Origin: Tannerella sp.
GTDB taxonomy: Bacteria; Bacteroidota; Bacteroidia; Bacteroidales; Tannerellaceae
Direction of reading: 5' to 3'
Length of the DNA stretch: 5,996 nt
Assembly (NCBI GenBank): GCA_031261145.1
Contig: JAISJX010000148.1
Span: 1-5,996, forward strand
In this document: piece by piece, positions 1 through 5,448 of the stretch
Numbering within the stretch: the first letter of the stretch is position 1
How the letters are laid out: the number at the start of each line of letters is the position of its first letter
Made by a program: the position numbers and the translations under genes
Notes under the pieces: model-generated
Seen by the model: the letters and a program-made list of their open reading frames with translations, nothing else
Databases searched by the model: none
Told to the model about the DNA's origin: nothing

Positions 1-3000
1 AAAACGGAAGCCGGACGCCCCCACGTCTTTTCGGAAGAATGGTGGGATACGTGGAGCTGGTTCGCCAAAGAGTGCGCCGCCCGGAATCTGGGCGCCGGAA
101 TGGATGACTACACGGTGGGCTGGACGGGCAACGGATACTATGCCGACGAACTGGCGCTCCTGCCCAAGTTTCGCGGCTACCGGGGCGAATTAGTCTTCGA
201 GGTTGATTCCGTGGAAGGCGGGGCGACGTATCGCCGGACTGTTCCCGGCAACCTCCTTGCCGTGATCGCCTGCCGCCCGGACGGAGAGGCGGGCACGGAC
301 ATCACGCCGCATATCTCCGCCGGGCAATTGGCGTGGACAGCCCCGGCCGGCGGCGCATCCCGGATCTATATCATCACCACGAAAGAAGGCTACCTGCTGC
401 ATCCCGACCACGGGAAGGAACTGATTGGCGTCTATTTCGACCGTTTCGAGAAGCGGATGGGCGACGCCGTCAACAACGGGATGAATTATTTCTTTCAGGA
501 TGAATTGCTATATCCCCTCAAAATCGGTTCGTGGTCGAACGATTTCAGGGAAGAATTTCTCAAACGGAAAGGCTACGACCTCACGCCCTGGCTGCCGGCG
601 CTGCATGAATACGTTGGTAAAATGACGCCCAAAGTGCGTCTGGACTATTGCGACGTGCTGCTCGACCTGGCCGAGGAGCGGTATTTCCGGCCTATCTACG
701 ACTGGCACGCGCAGCGCGGGCTGATTTACGGCAGCGACAACCTCGGACGCGGCAAGGAACCGCTGGCTTATGTCGATTATTTCCGGGCAAACAGTTGGTA
801 CACGGCGCCGGGCAACGACGCGCCGTCCAAAGGCTCCAGTTTCCTGCAGACCAAGGTGTCGAGTTCCATCGCCCACCTCTACGAGCGGCCGCGCACGTGG
901 CTCGAAGCCTTCCACAGCATGGGATGGGGCAGTTCCGGTTCGTGGCTCACGCAGCAGATGGATCATCACGTCATTGCGGGCGGCAACCTTGTCTGTATGC
1001 ACGGCCTGTATTATTCCACGCACGGCGGATGGTGGGAATGGGCGCCGCCCTGTTTTCATTTCCGGATGCCGTACTGGCCGCATGTGAAAAAGTGGCTGGA
1101 ATATACCGAACGCCTGAGTTACCTGATGAGTCAGGGGACGCACGTGTGCGACATCGCCCTGATGTATCCCACCGAATCCATGCAAGCCTATCCGGAAGCC
1201 ACCGAAAAAGAGATGTTCGACCTGGCCATGAAGCTGAGCAATGCCGGTCTGGACTATGATTTCATCAATTATCAATCCTTGCAGAAGGCTACGGCCGGGA
1301 AAGGCGAACTGAGCGTTTCCGGCGAACGATACAAAATACTGATTCTAACGGATATTCAGGCCATGCACCATGCTTCGCTGCAAAAAGCGCAGGCGCATTA
1401 CCGCGCGGGCGGCATCGTGCTGGCCACGGGCCGGCTTCCCCGTGCAACTACGCTGGCAGGCGAAGACGATGAAGCCGTCAATGCCATCATCCGGGAATTA
1501 TTCGGACTGACGGCGGCGGAAGCCTCGGCCGGTAAATCGGCCGGCAAACAGACCAATGCAGCCGGGGGCGTCGGGTTATATCTCCCGAAAGAAGCGGTTA
1601 TCGGGCAGATACAATCGCTTGTCACGCCCGACTTTAAACCGGCGGCAGGCGTCGGGAAAGTCCTGCACCGCCGCGCCGGGCAACGCGATGTATATATGGT
1701 GATGGACGTGCCCAAGGGCAGCGAATGTTTCTTCCGGACGACCGGGAAGGTGGAACTCTGGGACGCCTCCACCGGCACGACGACGCCTTATCCGGTGGTG
1801 CGCCGGACGGACGAAGGCACGTGGTTGAAACTGGAAAAAGAGCCTTCCAACTCGTACCTGTTTGTGTTCTCGCCGGGCGCTCCCGTGATGGAAGACGCAA
1901 ACCGGCGTCAGCCGCAAGTGACGGCGCAAGCCCGCGTGGAAGGCGAATGGGAAACGGAACTGCTGCCCACGATGAACAATAAATGGGGTGATTTCCGTCT
2001 TCCGGCATCCGACGGTTTCATTGCCGCCGAAGCGCGTTCGTTCCGCCACCAGCCGGCCGGACCGGCGGATAAGGACTGGATGCAGCCCGGCTTTGACGAT
2101 TCCGCATGGCCGGAAAGCGTCTATGGTTTCGGGCCGCAGATGCAGGCGTTTTTCTACGATGATTTTAAAAGCGGAACTGCGCTTTCGGAAGAGTTGACGG
2201 AATTTTCGTGGCAGTACGGCGTATGGGACAATCCCGGCTCACAGGGCTGGCACGGGCTGAAAGGCAAGGTGGACGACGGCTTCCTGATTCTTGACCGGGG
2301 AAGTGACGCGCAGGTTTACCGGACGGAGGCGTATGTCCCTGTCCGCGGAGATTACCGGGTGGAAACAAGCGGCGTGCCGCCCGGATGGATTCTGATTGAT
2401 AAAGACATTCAGGCGCCGGTCACAAAGGCGGCGCTTGAAAACGGCGCCCGGGCTGAAACGGACGCTGTTCCGGCAAACTGTACGGTCACGCTGGATAAAG
2501 GCTGGCATTTGCTGACGGTCGGTTATCCCGAAACGGCAAAGACGGAGTATAAAATGGCGACCGGTTCTTACAGCGACCCGCGCGCCCGCAGCGCGGTGGT
2601 GTTGCTGCCGGCCTCGTCGCCGCTGCCGGAGCATCCTTCCAAATACGACCACATCATCTCCACGCGCTGGGGAATCAGCGACCATCTGATGTACGACCCG
2701 TACGGCGGCAAACACCCTGTGTGGAATTACCGTTTCCGCTCGGCGCCCGGCCTCAGCGGGATGGAATTTACCGTAGCCGGGAAAAACCTGAAGGTGTGGT
2801 TCGACGGAAAACCGCTGCCGAAAAAACGCATCCGCCTGAAAGCAAGTCGGCCGGGAGGCGTCCGCACGTATGAAGTGACGCTGGACGAGGTGCAAAAGCG
2901 CGTTGGCACGGTCGCTTTCTCCGTGGAACGCGAAACGGGCTATCAGGGTGCGGCGGCGGTCTGCGAACCCGTCAAACTGCATACTGGCAAGGGTTTGCTT

Positions 3001-3348
3001 GCGCCCGGCAACTGGTCGGAAACGGGTGCGCTCAAATACTATTCGGGCGGGATGTATTACCGCAAGTCTGTCGAACTGCCGACGGTGAAATCCGGTGGAA
3101 AGATACGGCTTGATTTGGGCGACGTGACCGCTTCCTGCGAACTGACCGTCAACGGCCAGCCGGTGGGAATCCTGATGAGTCCGCCCTATCTGGCCGACAT
3201 TACGCCGTACGTCCGTCCCGGCGCCAATCAAATCGAAATATTAGTGTATAGCGCCCTCTCCAACCACTACCAGACCATCCCGACGCCTTACCGCGGCGAC
3301 GGCCGGGCAGGATTGATCGGGCCGGTAAGCTGGACGGTGGAAGAGTGA
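1..3348 (+). CDS. Glycoside hydrolase, GH106-like (alpha-L-rhamnosidase type), 5' end missing
   Basis: The reading frame is open from base 1 and ends at TGA 3346-3348, giving 1115 visible codons. An in-frame ATG at base 100 exists, but conserved-looking sequence (FSEEWWDTWSWFAKE, codons 10-24) precedes it, so the real start is upstream of the window. Family resemblance, recalled without a search, is to GH106: an acidic FFQDE motif (Asp167, Glu168) followed by a segment ending GYDLTPWLPAL, then RPRTWLEAFHSMGWG (codons 296-310), where Glu302 is a plausible catalytic acid/base candidate. The last 100 or so codons (MYYRKSVEL, LTVNGQPVG, DITPYVRPGANQIEI) look like a GH2-type beta-sandwich carbohydrate-binding domain. 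GH106 enzymes release terminal L-rhamnose from complex plant glycans such as pectin, usually in the periplasm; the exact substrate here is inferred, not shown. Any signal peptide is out of view. The gene is clearly more GC-rich than everything to its right. No hydrolase partner, SusC/D pair or sensor is visible. Confidence 0.85.
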   Translation, partial: KTEAGRPHVFSEEWWDTWSWFAKECAARNLGAGMDDYTVGWTGNGYYADELALLPKFRGYRGELVFEVDSVEGGATYRRTVPGNLLAVIACRPDGEAGTDITPHISAGQLAWTAPAGGASRIYIITTKEGYLLHPDHGKELIGVYFDRFEKRMGDAVNNGMNYFFQDELLYPLKIGSWSNDFREEFLKRKGYDLTPWLPALHEYVGKMTPKVRLDYCDVLLDLAEERYFRPIYDWHAQRGLIYGSDNLGRGKEPLAYVDYFRANSWYTAPGNDAPSKGSSFLQTKVSSSIAHLYERPRTWLEAFHSMGWGSSGSWLTQQMDHHVIAGGNLVCMHGLYYSTHGGWWEWAPPCFHFRMPYWPHVKKWLEYTERLSYLMSQGTHVCDIALMYPTESMQAYPEATEKEMFDLAMKLSNAGLDYDFINYQSLQKATAGKGELSVSGERYKILILTDIQAMHHASLQKAQAHYRAGGIVLATGRLPRATTLAGEDDEAVNAIIRELFGLTAAEASAGKSAGKQTNAAGGVGLYLPKEAVIGQIQSLVTPDFKPAAGVGKVLHRRAGQRDVYMVMDVPKGSECFFRTTGKVELWDASTGTTTPYPVVRRTDEGTWLKLEKEPSNSYLFVFSPGAPVMEDANRRQPQVTAQARVEGEWETELLPTMNNKWGDFRLPASDGFIAAEARSFRHQPAGPADKDWMQPGFDDSAWPESVYGFGPQMQAFFYDDFKSGTALSEELTEFSWQYGVWDNPGSQGWHGLKGKVDDGFLILDRGSDAQVYRTEAYVPVRGDYRVETSGVPPGWILIDKDIQAPVTKAALENGARAETDAVPANCTVTLDKGWHLLTVGYPETAKTEYKMATGSYSDPRARSAVVLLPASSPLPEHPSKYDHIISTRWGISDHLMYDPYGGKHPVWNYRFRSAPGLSGMEFTVAGKNLKVWFDGKPLPKKRIRLKASRPGGVRTYEVTLDEVQKRVGTVAFSVERETGYQGAAAVCEPVKLHTGKGLLAPGNWSETGALKYYSGGMYYRKSVELPTVKSGGKIRLDLGDVTASCELTVNGQPVGILMSPPYLADITPYVRPGANQIEILVYSALSNHYQTIPTPYRGDGRAGLIGPVSWTVEE

Positions 3349-3350
3349 AA

Positions 3351-3382
3351 ATTCAATGATTCAAAAATTCAATGATTCAAAG
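3351..3382. repeat. Tandem octamer repeat ATTCAAnn, four copies
   Basis: Starting 2 bases after the hydrolase stop codon there are four consecutive 8-bp units: ATTCAATG, ATTCAAAA, ATTCAATG, ATTCAAAG, followed by a partial ATT. Equivalently it is a 16-bp unit repeated twice with one mismatch. The array supplies the in-frame ATG at 3356 that opens the next ORF, and encodes the extra N-terminal residues MIQKFNDSKI before the nitroreductase-like start. Because 8 is not a multiple of 3, gain or loss of a unit would change the frame of anything started from 3356, but not of anything started at 3386. Confidence 0.85.
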
Positions 3383-4189
3383 ATTATGATAAACAAGACC
3401 TTGCAAATTATTAGACAACGCCGAAGCGTCAGGGATTATAAAGCGGAGCAAATCAAGGAAGAACATTTCAATTGCCTCTATGGAGCGCCCACGCTCATTA
3501 TCGTTTCGTGCGATGAACGAACCGTCGCCCCTGAGACGGATTGCGCCGCCGCTACTCAAAACTTGTTGATTGCCGCCGAATCCATAGGATTGGGGTCGTG
3601 TTGGATAAAGTTCGTTGTCATTATCTTTTCCGCCGTTCTGTTGACGACTTGTTCGAGACCGCAGGAGACGCCGTTTAACCAATTCGGACTGTCATTCACT
3701 TGTCCTGCTGGATGGAAGGTGAGTGATACAGAGGATTACGGAAACGGGTGTTATCTCTTTGTGGAAAAAACCGGCATCAATACAAGCGGCGTCCTGACCG
3801 TCGGAATGGTGGAAGTGGAGTATGACGAATTGACGGAATATTTGTCTGTTTACCGGGAATTATTAGAATCTCAACCCATGTTTTCACAGTTGAAATTTGA
3901 AAAGGTGACCGAAGGAAGCTACGGCAATTATCAAGGGATTGTGACCCGCTATACAGCCAACGTCTTGACATTGGCTCATGAAGGTCGTATAGCTGTCTTT
4001 TCCGCAAATGGCAAGACTATTTGCATCATCGAACAGGAAGCGACGGAAGACAAAAACAAAAATAAAACCGAATTCAAAACCATTGAAGACAGTTTTTCCG
4101 TCGGCAAACAGTTGGATAGCGATGAGGAAGAGGAACTCGAGGAGTGGTTCGAGGAGGAAGAAATGGAAGAGAAACTGGAGGATGTGTAA
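3356..4189 (+). CDS. Chimeric ORF: nitroreductase remnant fused to acidic-tailed lipoprotein
   Basis: The ORF is 277 codons from ATG 3356. Residues 11-84 are nitroreductase remnant. From residue 85 the protein changes character: KFVVIIFSAVLLTTC is a short hydrophobic signal with a lipobox-like LTTC (Cys99, bases 3650-3652), followed by CSRPQE and a mainly beta-looking domain (residues about 105-245, with SFTCPAGWKVSD and a YGNYQG turn) resembling small Bacteroidales lipoproteins of unknown function; a distant PsbP/DUF1795-type fold is possible but unproven. The last 25 residues contain 16 Asp/Glu. If the signal were N-terminal, the product would be a lipid-anchored envelope protein. The start is uncertain: ATG 3356, ATG 3386 (natural nitroreductase start), or TTG 3590, which would put the signal near the N-terminus. 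With the long N-terminal extension the signal may not be used. The ATA codon at 3605 sits where a lipoprotein ATG would be expected. Function unknown. Confidence 0.6.
   Translation: MIQKFNDSKIMINKTLQIIRQRRSVRDYKAEQIKEEHFNCLYGAPTLIIVSCDERTVAPETDCAAATQNLLIAAESIGLGSCWIKFVVIIFSAVLLTTCSRPQETPFNQFGLSFTCPAGWKVSDTEDYGNGCYLFVEKTGINTSGVLTVGMVEVEYDELTEYLSVYRELLESQPMFSQLKFEKVTEGSYGNYQGIVTRYTANVLTLAHEGRIAVFSANGKTICIIEQEATEDKNKNKTEFKTIEDSFSVGKQLDSDEEEELEEWFEEEEMEEKLEDV
3386..3607 (+). pseudogene. Nitroreductase-family remnant, internal and C-terminal parts deleted
   Basis: MINKTLQIIRQRRSVRDYKAEQIKEEHF is a typical N-terminus of small FMN-dependent nitroreductases, including the RRSVR phosphate-contacting motif. 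The sequence then jumps (near 3467-3481) directly to LYGAPTLIIVSCDE, which in intact members I recall lies roughly 55-60 residues further on. It continues through DCAAATQNLLIAAESIGLGSCWI, a family-typical core, and stops resembling the family at 3607. The missing middle normally carries the APSGxNxQPW flavin-binding motif, and the missing end carries the last 60 or so residues. Both gaps keep the frame. Enzyme activity is therefore very unlikely. The identification rests on recognised motifs; the gap sizes come from memory of family architecture, not from an alignment. Confidence 0.75.
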
Positions 4190-4229
4190 TACGAATATGC
4201 CCCTCTTCCAACGATGGCGAGAGGACATA

Positions 4230-4285
4230 CTTAAACGATTAAGCTGCCAACTTAAACGATTAAGCCACCAACTTAATCGTTTAAG
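4230..4285. repeat. Three 14-bp near-palindromes at exact 21-bp period
   Basis: CTTAAACGATTAAG occurs at 4230-4243 and 4251-4264, and its exact reverse complement CTTAATCGTTTAAG at 4272-4285. The 7-bp spacers are CTGCCAA and CCACCAA. Each unit is itself nearly palindromic (arms CTTAA/TTAAG, with only two central positions breaking symmetry). Units 2 and 3 can form a 14-bp perfect stem with a 7-nt loop. No T-run follows, so this is not a classical intrinsic terminator. It lies 40 bp past the stop of the lipoprotein ORF. It may be a dispersed intergenic repeat, a protein-binding array, or an RNA 3'-end stabiliser. Confidence 0.85.
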
Positions 4286-4329
4286 CAAGCTGTGAAGGTT
4301 AATTCCTATTCGTATGGGGTTGGTTTGTT

Positions 4330-4343
4330 GGATTTGCAAATCC
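4330..4343. promoter_or_regulatory. Perfect 14-bp palindrome, candidate operator
   Basis: GGATTTGCAAATCC is a perfect 14-bp palindrome that ends 36 bp before the -7 box of the promoter at 4380-4387, a typical position for an activator or repressor site. The core TTTGCAAA recurs in related form beside the other two TATATTTG promoters (TTTGCAATC at 4691-4699; TTTGCAAAC at 5362-5370). The regulator is unknown. Confidence 0.45.
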
Positions 4344-4361
4344 CGTATAGTTCTCGTTTTT

Positions 4362-4387
4362 TTTACCAAAAAAAAACAGTATATTTG
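4362..4387 (+). promoter_or_regulatory. Bacteroidetes-type promoter (-7 box TATATTTG)
   Basis: The -7 box TATATTTG (4380-4387) matches TAnnTTTG fully. Upstream is TTTACC followed by nine A's; no good TTTG is seen at -33. The stretch from TTTACC to TTTGCC closely resembles that of the promoter at 4724-4752. Transcription would start near 4393 and run rightward into a short segment ended by the terminator at 4445-4472. Confidence 0.55.
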
Positions 4388-4392
4388 CCTAT

Positions 4393-4472
4393 GCGATATG
4401 GAAGTTGTTCCATAAAGTACAATTTTATGTTTTATAACACAAACAAAAAGGGCGTTGTGAAACGCCTTTTTT
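4393..4472 (+). ncRNA. Candidate small RNA, about 80 nt
   Basis: A rightward TATATTTG promoter and a strong intrinsic terminator enclose about 80 nt. The predicted transcript would open with a hairpin, TATGGAA (4397-4403), loop GTTG, TTCCATA (4408-4414), then an A/U-rich single-stranded stretch (about 4415-4444), then the terminator stem: the layout of a trans-acting small RNA. An ORF from ATG 4391 (33 codons, ending at 4492) runs through the terminator hairpin, so coding is unlikely. The 5' end is inferred from the promoter. It matches no RNA family I recognise. Confidence 0.4.
4445..4472 (+). terminator. Intrinsic terminator, probably bidirectional
   Basis: A 12-bp stem: AAAAAGGGCGTT (4445-4456), loop GTGA (4457-4460), AACGCCTTTTTT (4461-4472), with a single G-T wobble and a run of six T's. 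On the minus strand the same stem is followed by a T-rich stretch, so it could also stop leftward transcripts. It lies between two convergent genes, the lipoprotein ORF (+) and the XRE regulator (-), and could serve both as well as the candidate small RNA. Confidence 0.85.
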
Positions 4473-4693
4473 ATGCCTTCGTTGATACTTGAGCGACAGC
4501 AAAATATTGGATATAATTAATTGATATTCAATTATTAAATTCCATTCTAAAGCCGGAGTCAGTTTATCCGGAATACCCTCTTATCCATAGAAATCTTTAT
4601 CATCTCTCTTTTGCTCCGGAGGGAATAAACTGCATCACGCTCAAACCATAACCCGTCTCAATCTGCATTGAAATCCACTTTTAAACGGGGTTT

Positions 4694-4735
4694 GCAATCT
4701 TTTTTGTTTACTAAGCAATCCCTTTTGTTTACCAA
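4694..4735. repeat. 21-bp direct repeat, two copies, at a promoter
   Basis: Two adjacent 21-bp units (4694-4714 and 4715-4735) agree at 18 of 21 positions. Both begin GCAATC and contain TTTTGTTTAC followed by a pyrimidine and AA. The second copy overlaps the -33 region of the TATATTTG promoter at 4745-4752. Tandem copies two helical turns apart beside a promoter are typical of operator arrays bound on one face of the DNA. No regulator can be assigned. Confidence 0.7.
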
Positions 4736-4752
4736 AAATATCACTATATTTG
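4724..4752 (+). promoter_or_regulatory. Bacteroidetes-type promoter reading into the regulator antisense
   Basis: TTTG (4724-4727) and TATATTTG (4745-4752) match the -33 and -7 elements, though the 17-bp spacer is shorter than the usual 19-21. The start would be near 4758, only about 30 bp before the 3' end of the minus-strand XRE gene, and no plausible plus-strand gene follows. It may produce an antisense RNA, or be a leftover from a lost gene. Confidence 0.45.
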
Positions 4753-4785
4753 CCCCCTTGTATTCCATAGCATCGTTGAATCCTG

Positions 4786-5136
4786 TTATTCCAAATATCC
4801 AATCGCCGTATCTAAATCTGTTCTCACATTTTTCAACTTGTTCACAACAATAGACGTGCGAATATTATTTTTTGAGCTTTTCACCGTCGAAGTGCGTTTT
4901 ATGATTTCAAAATTTTCATCAAACAGCATATCAATATAGATAAATTGCGCATAGAATTTGAGTAACGCATACATTGTCGTAGAACTACTGCCCTTTCCCG
5001 ACTCAATATTAAAGATGGCTGGCGGATTGACACCAAGTGTATCAGCCAGTTGATGCTGCGTTAAACCCAAGAATTTTCGTACGTCTTTTAATCGTTTGCC
5101 AAATTCATCCGGAATGTCTAAAAATTTTTGTTTCAT
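4786..5136 (-). CDS. XRE-family helix-turn-helix transcriptional regulator
   Basis: The gene encodes 116 residues; start ATG is at 5136-5134 and stop TAA at 4788-4786. Residues 12-63 form a Cro/C1-type DNA-binding domain: helix FGKRLKDVRKFLG, then TQHQLADTLG (helix 2), VNPPAIFNIESGKG (recognition helix and turn), and SSTTMYALLKFY (helix 4). The C-terminal 50 residues have no recognised domain but end in a helix-like, charged NKLKNVRTDLDTAIGYLE that may aid dimerisation; this plan is common among stand-alone Bacteroidetes XRE proteins. The start is fixed by a matching promoter 25 bases upstream. The gene is AT-richer than the hydrolase. It has no toxin, kinase or protease partner beside it, so a toxin-antitoxin role is not supported. 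It is divergent to the cytochrome bd operon and convergent with the lipoprotein ORF. Its target is unknown; autoregulation is plausible for this family. Confidence 0.88.
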   Translation of the reverse strand: MKQKFLDIPDEFGKRLKDVRKFLGLTQHQLADTLGVNPPAIFNIESGKGSSSTTMYALLKFYAQFIYIDMLFDENFEIIKRTSTVKSSKNNIRTSIVVNKLKNVRTDLDTAIGYLE

Positions 5137-5160
5137 AGTTGATGCTGTTTAAATGAGGAG

Positions 5161-5192
5161 CAAAGATAAGAAGAAATCCGGAATCAACCAAA
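5161..5192 (-). promoter_or_regulatory. Promoter of the XRE regulator, full -33/-7 match
   Basis: Read on the minus strand, TTTG (5192-5189), a 20-bp spacer and TATCTTTG (5168-5161) match the Bacteroidetes sigma-ABfr consensus in both elements and spacing. The start would fall near 5155, giving a leader of about 18 nt before ATG 5136. The spacer contains ATTCCGGAT (5176-5184), a motif repeated inside the gene at 5107-5115, which is a possible self-regulation site. Confidence 0.75.
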
Positions 5193-5357
5193 TCCATCGT
5201 GTACAATTAACAATTACCGTTCTGTAACTTCGACTTCCGGGCGAAAAAAACATGCTTCCACGGGGGATTTTCAAGCCCAACATGCCGCTTCGTCAAAAAA
5301 AACAAGTTCTTTTCGTTTTTTTATGAAAAAACAAAAAGGAAAAAGATTCTTCTGTGC
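5193..5357. other. Divergent intergenic region with A/T inverted repeat
   Basis: No gene is visible here. A 13-bp inverted repeat with one mismatch, CTTTTCGTTTTTT (5309-5321) against AAAAAACAAAAAG (5326-5338), ends 20 bp before the -7 box of the cyd promoter and covers its -33 position, where no TTTG is found. It lacks G/C pairs, so it is a poor terminator and more likely a binding site or a bendable A-tract. A 7-bp tandem ACAATTA pair lies at 5203-5216, upstream of the XRE promoter, and AACATGC occurs twice, 30 bp apart (5249 and 5279). Confidence 0.5.
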
Positions 5358-5365
5358 TATATTTG
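5358..5365 (+). promoter_or_regulatory. Promoter -7 box of the cytochrome bd operon
   Basis: TATATTTG matches TAnnTTTG fully. No TTTG is present 19-21 bp upstream, where an A/T inverted repeat sits instead, so the promoter may depend on an activator (inference). The start would be near 5371, leaving a leader of about 130 nt before the first gene at 5501. Confidence 0.6.
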
Positions 5366-5404
5366 CAAACGATTTGAACAGAATTGCAAACAAATTGAAT
5401 GGAT
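5363..5404. repeat. 21-bp direct repeat at the cyd transcription start
   Basis: TTGCAAAC starts at 5363 and again at 5384; the 21-bp units agree at 16 of 21 positions, including a second block TTGAA. The first copy begins inside the -7 box and covers the predicted start; the second lies about 20 bp downstream. Proteins bound here would be expected to block transcription, so this is a candidate repressor site. Confidence 0.55.
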
Positions 5405-5407
5405 ATA

Positions 5408-5448
5408 TGCGGACGAGAGGATGTGAAAACGGCATCCGTCGAACCGCA
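5408..5448 (+). promoter_or_regulatory. Possible folded 5' leader of the cyd operon
   Basis: TGCGG (5408-5412) pairs with CCGCA (5444-5448), and inside it ACG (5413-5415) with CGT (5437-5439) and GATG (5420-5423) with CATC (5433-5436), leaving a loop of nine bases. The stem has unpaired bases on both sides, so stability is moderate. It matches no riboswitch class I know. Confidence 0.35.

Larger units (their letters stand above)
4473..4785. other. Gene-free AT-rich stretch with short dyads
   Basis: No ORF here looks real; the rightward 61-codon one at 4668-4853 has no family-like features and overlaps the regulator gene antisense. What is present: a 17-bp A/T-rich palindrome (TAATTGA, TAT, TCAATTA; 4518-4534); a possible hairpin CCGGA/TCCGG (4553-4557 with 4567-4571); CAGTTTAT (4560-4567), which is the reverse complement of ATAAACTG (4625-4632); the 8-bp palindrome CTCCGGAG (4614-4621); and, at the right, the direct repeat and promoter listed separately. 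Confidence 0.6.

Noticed and set aside
508..1275. Long minus-strand ORF of 255 codons opposite the hydrolase, plus others such as 2239-3231
   Set aside because: They lie entirely within the GC-rich hydrolase gene, whose plus-strand protein shows clear family motifs. The minus translations are rich in Arg/His/Pro and show no domain; GC-rich antisense frames are often open by chance.
4230..4285. CRISPR array
   Set aside because: Only three 14-bp units with 7-bp near-identical spacers, one unit inverted; CRISPR needs longer repeats and unique spacers of about 30 bp, and no cas gene is present.
4251..4285. Intrinsic terminator for the lipoprotein ORF
   Set aside because: The 14-bp stem is A/T-rich and followed by CAAGC, not a T-run. 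The structure at 4445-4472 is a much better terminator.
3884..4369. Minus-strand ORF of 161 codons across the lipoprotein 3' end and repeat array
   Set aside because: It runs antisense through the acidic tail, giving low-complexity Leu/Phe sequence, and through the 21-bp array, giving repeated RLSWQLN. There is no promoter or family likeness, so it is a by-product of the repeats.
4292..4492. Plus-strand small ORF of 66 codons, and a 33-codon version from ATG 4391
   Set aside because: Both read through the promoter and/or the strong terminator hairpin at 4445-4472 and show no recognisable protein features.
3349..4785. Insertion sequence or phage remnant behind the gene fusion
   Set aside because: No transposase fragment, terminal inverted repeats, target duplication or integrase motif could be seen around the joints.
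4786..5136. XRE protein as the antitoxin of a toxin-antitoxin pair
   Set aside because: No HigB, RelE, HipA, ImmA or other toxin-like ORF adjoins it on either side; downstream on its strand is gene-free DNA and upstream is the divergent cyd region.
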